A stretch of 6,698 nt of DNA from Acidimicrobiia bacterium (GTDB lineage: Bacteria > Actinomycetota > Acidimicrobiia > Spongiisociales > JAHEDJ01), in assembly GCA_030598025.1 (NCBI GenBank), contig JAUVQS010000085.1, positions 1 to 6,698 of the forward strand. Reading direction: 5' to 3'. The position numbers and the translations under genes were made by a program. The notes below the pieces were generated by a model. The model was not told the DNA's origin, ran no database searches, and saw nothing but the letters and a program-made list of their open reading frames with translations. Of this stretch, positions 5,537 through 6,698 are shown in pieces; position 1 is the first letter of the stretch, and each line of letters begins with the position of its first letter.

Positions 5537-6698
5537 GTGGCAGAAGCAGTAAGCACCGGACGAATCACGAAGGTCGCCGGACCGGTGATCGACGTGGAGT
5601 TCCCGCCTGAGGGGCTTCCAGAGATCAACTTCGCGCTCGAGGTCGACCTCACCGTCGCCGGCGAGACGACCACCGTCATTGCGGAGACGGCCCAGCATCT
5701 CGGTGGCAACCGTGTGCGGGCCGTCGCTATGGCACCCACGGATGGTCTGGTGCGCGGCACCGAGGTCCGCAACCTGGGTGCTCCTATCTCGGTGCCGGTT
5801 GGCGACCGCACGCTCGGCCACATCTTCAACATGTGGGGTCAACCCCTTGACGTCGACACGATCGAAGAAGGGGAAAGCTGGCCGATTCACCGCGAGGCTC
5901 CCGCTTTCGAGGATGTCGAACCACAGAAGACCGTGTTCGAGACCGGCATCAAGGTGCTCGACCTCCTGTGCCCCTACCTCCAGGGTGGCAAGATCGGATT
6001 GTTCGGCGGTGCCGGTGTCGGCAAGACCGTGCTCATCCAGGAGATGATCAACCGGGTCGCCACCCAGCACGGTGGTGTTTCGGTGTTCGCCGGAGTCGGC
6101 GAGCGCACCCGTGAGGGCAACGACCTCTTCCTCGAGATGCAGGATTCCGGCGTCATCGAGAAGGCCGCTCTCGTGTTCGGTCAGATGGATGAGCCGCCCG
6201 GCGTGCGCCTCCGTGTCGCCCTCTCGGCGCTGACGATGGCCGAGTATTTCCGGGACGTCCAGAACCAGGACGTGCTGCTGTTCATCGACAACATCTTCCG
6301 TTTCACCCAGGCGGGTTCCGAGGTTTCCACGCTGCTGGGCCGCATGCCTTCTGCGGTGGGATACCAGCCGACCCTCGCCGGTGAGATGGGCGTCCTCCAG
6401 GAGCGGATTACATCGTTGCGCGGCCGGTCGATCACGTCGCTCCAGGCCATCTATGTGCCGGCCGACGACATCACCGACCCGGCTCCGCACACGGCGTTCG
6501 CTCACCTCGACGCGACCACGGTGCTCGATCGCGGCCTTACCGCGCTGGGGATCTACCCGGCGGTGGACCCGCTCGACTCCACGAGCCGCGCCCTCGATCC
6601 GCAGATCGTCGGCGACGAGCACTACGCAGTCGCCACCGGGGTCCAGCTCGTCCTCCAGCGCTACAAGGACCTCCAGGACATCATCGCCATCCTCGGCA
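5537..6698 (+). CDS. atpD: F1Fo ATP synthase subunit beta (3'-truncated by window edge)
   Basis: This is the catalytic subunit of F1; about 387 codons are present and the frame is open to the last base. The start reads MAEAVSTGRITKVAGPVIDVEF, the usual beta N-terminal barrel. The Walker A motif is GGAGVGKT (157-164) with Lys163. The catalytic Glu189 and Arg190 lie in GERTREG. Walker B is VLLFID with Asp251. The alpha/beta signature PAVDPLDSTS spans 341-350. The last visible part, LQRYKDLQDIIAILG, is directly before the DELSEED segment, which falls outside the window along with roughly 80-90 further residues. No frameshift or missing catalytic residue is seen. The gap to atpG is 17 bases. Confidence 0.98.
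   Translation, partial: MAEAVSTGRITKVAGPVIDVEFPPEGLPEINFALEVDLTVAGETTTVIAETAQHLGGNRVRAVAMAPTDGLVRGTEVRNLGAPISVPVGDRTLGHIFNMWGQPLDVDTIEEGESWPIHREAPAFEDVEPQKTVFETGIKVLDLLCPYLQGGKIGLFGGAGVGKTVLIQEMINRVATQHGGVSVFAGVGERTREGNDLFLEMQDSGVIEKAALVFGQMDEPPGVRLRVALSALTMAEYFRDVQNQDVLLFIDNIFRFTQAGSEVSTLLGRMPSAVGYQPTLAGEMGVLQERITSLRGRSITSLQAIYVPADDITDPAPHTAFAHLDATTVLDRGLTALGIYPAVDPLDSTSRALDPQIVGDEHYAVATGVQLVLQRYKDLQDIIAILG

Noticed and set aside
5450..6622. Long antisense open frame opposite atpG/atpD
   Set aside because: Its sense partner is an unmistakable beta subunit; the antisense product is rich in His, Arg, Asp and Glu, as expected from reading GC-biased codons backwards. It has no recognisable domain.

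Overview
This window is the 5' part of an F-type (F1Fo) ATP synthase operon read entirely on the + strand. The order is atpZ-like, atpI-like, atpB (a), atpE (c), atpF (b), atpH (delta), atpA (alpha), atpG (gamma), atpD (beta). The last gene runs off the right edge after about 387 codons. The epsilon gene (atpC), which normally follows, would lie outside the window.

The organism is most likely a moderately high-GC actinobacterium. Beta carries stretches typical of actinobacterial beta subunits (for example the DEPPG-RVALSALTMAEYFRD region). The b subunit begins with the LAAEE-type N-terminus known from Streptomyces-like b subunits, and three genes appear to use GTG starts with strong Shine-Dalgarno sequences. 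It is not a mycobacterium: b and delta are separate genes, alpha has no long C-terminal extension, and gamma lacks the mycobacterial inserted loop. A deep-branching class such as Acidimicrobiia is possible, but that is a guess.

Layout: bases 1-291 are a leader without a convincing gene. It holds a perfect TGTGA-N6-TCACA palindrome (CRP/GlxR-like operator) at 39-56, a perfect 12-bp inverted repeat at 180-228, a GC-rich hairpin at 236-252, and a small hairpin at 270-289 that places the first gene's Shine-Dalgarno sequence in its loop. Bases 292-937 encode two small membrane accessory proteins. Bases 930-2557 encode the Fo sector (a, c, b). Bases 2558-6698 encode the peripheral stalk cap (delta) and F1 (alpha, gamma, beta). 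Genes overlap or are separated by at most 17 bases, and several Shine-Dalgarno sequences contain the stop codon of the gene before, so translation is probably coupled along one transcript.

How the parts work together: protons pass through a/c, using the a Arg194 and c Glu61 pair, and turn the c-ring. Gamma carries the rotation into the alpha3beta3 head, where beta makes ATP. b and delta form the stator. The c subunit lacks the known Na+ ligands, so a proton-driven enzyme is expected. I found no new biological system here. The coding part is an ordinary ATP synthase operon, and the interest lies mainly in the regulatory leader and in a few residue-level details.
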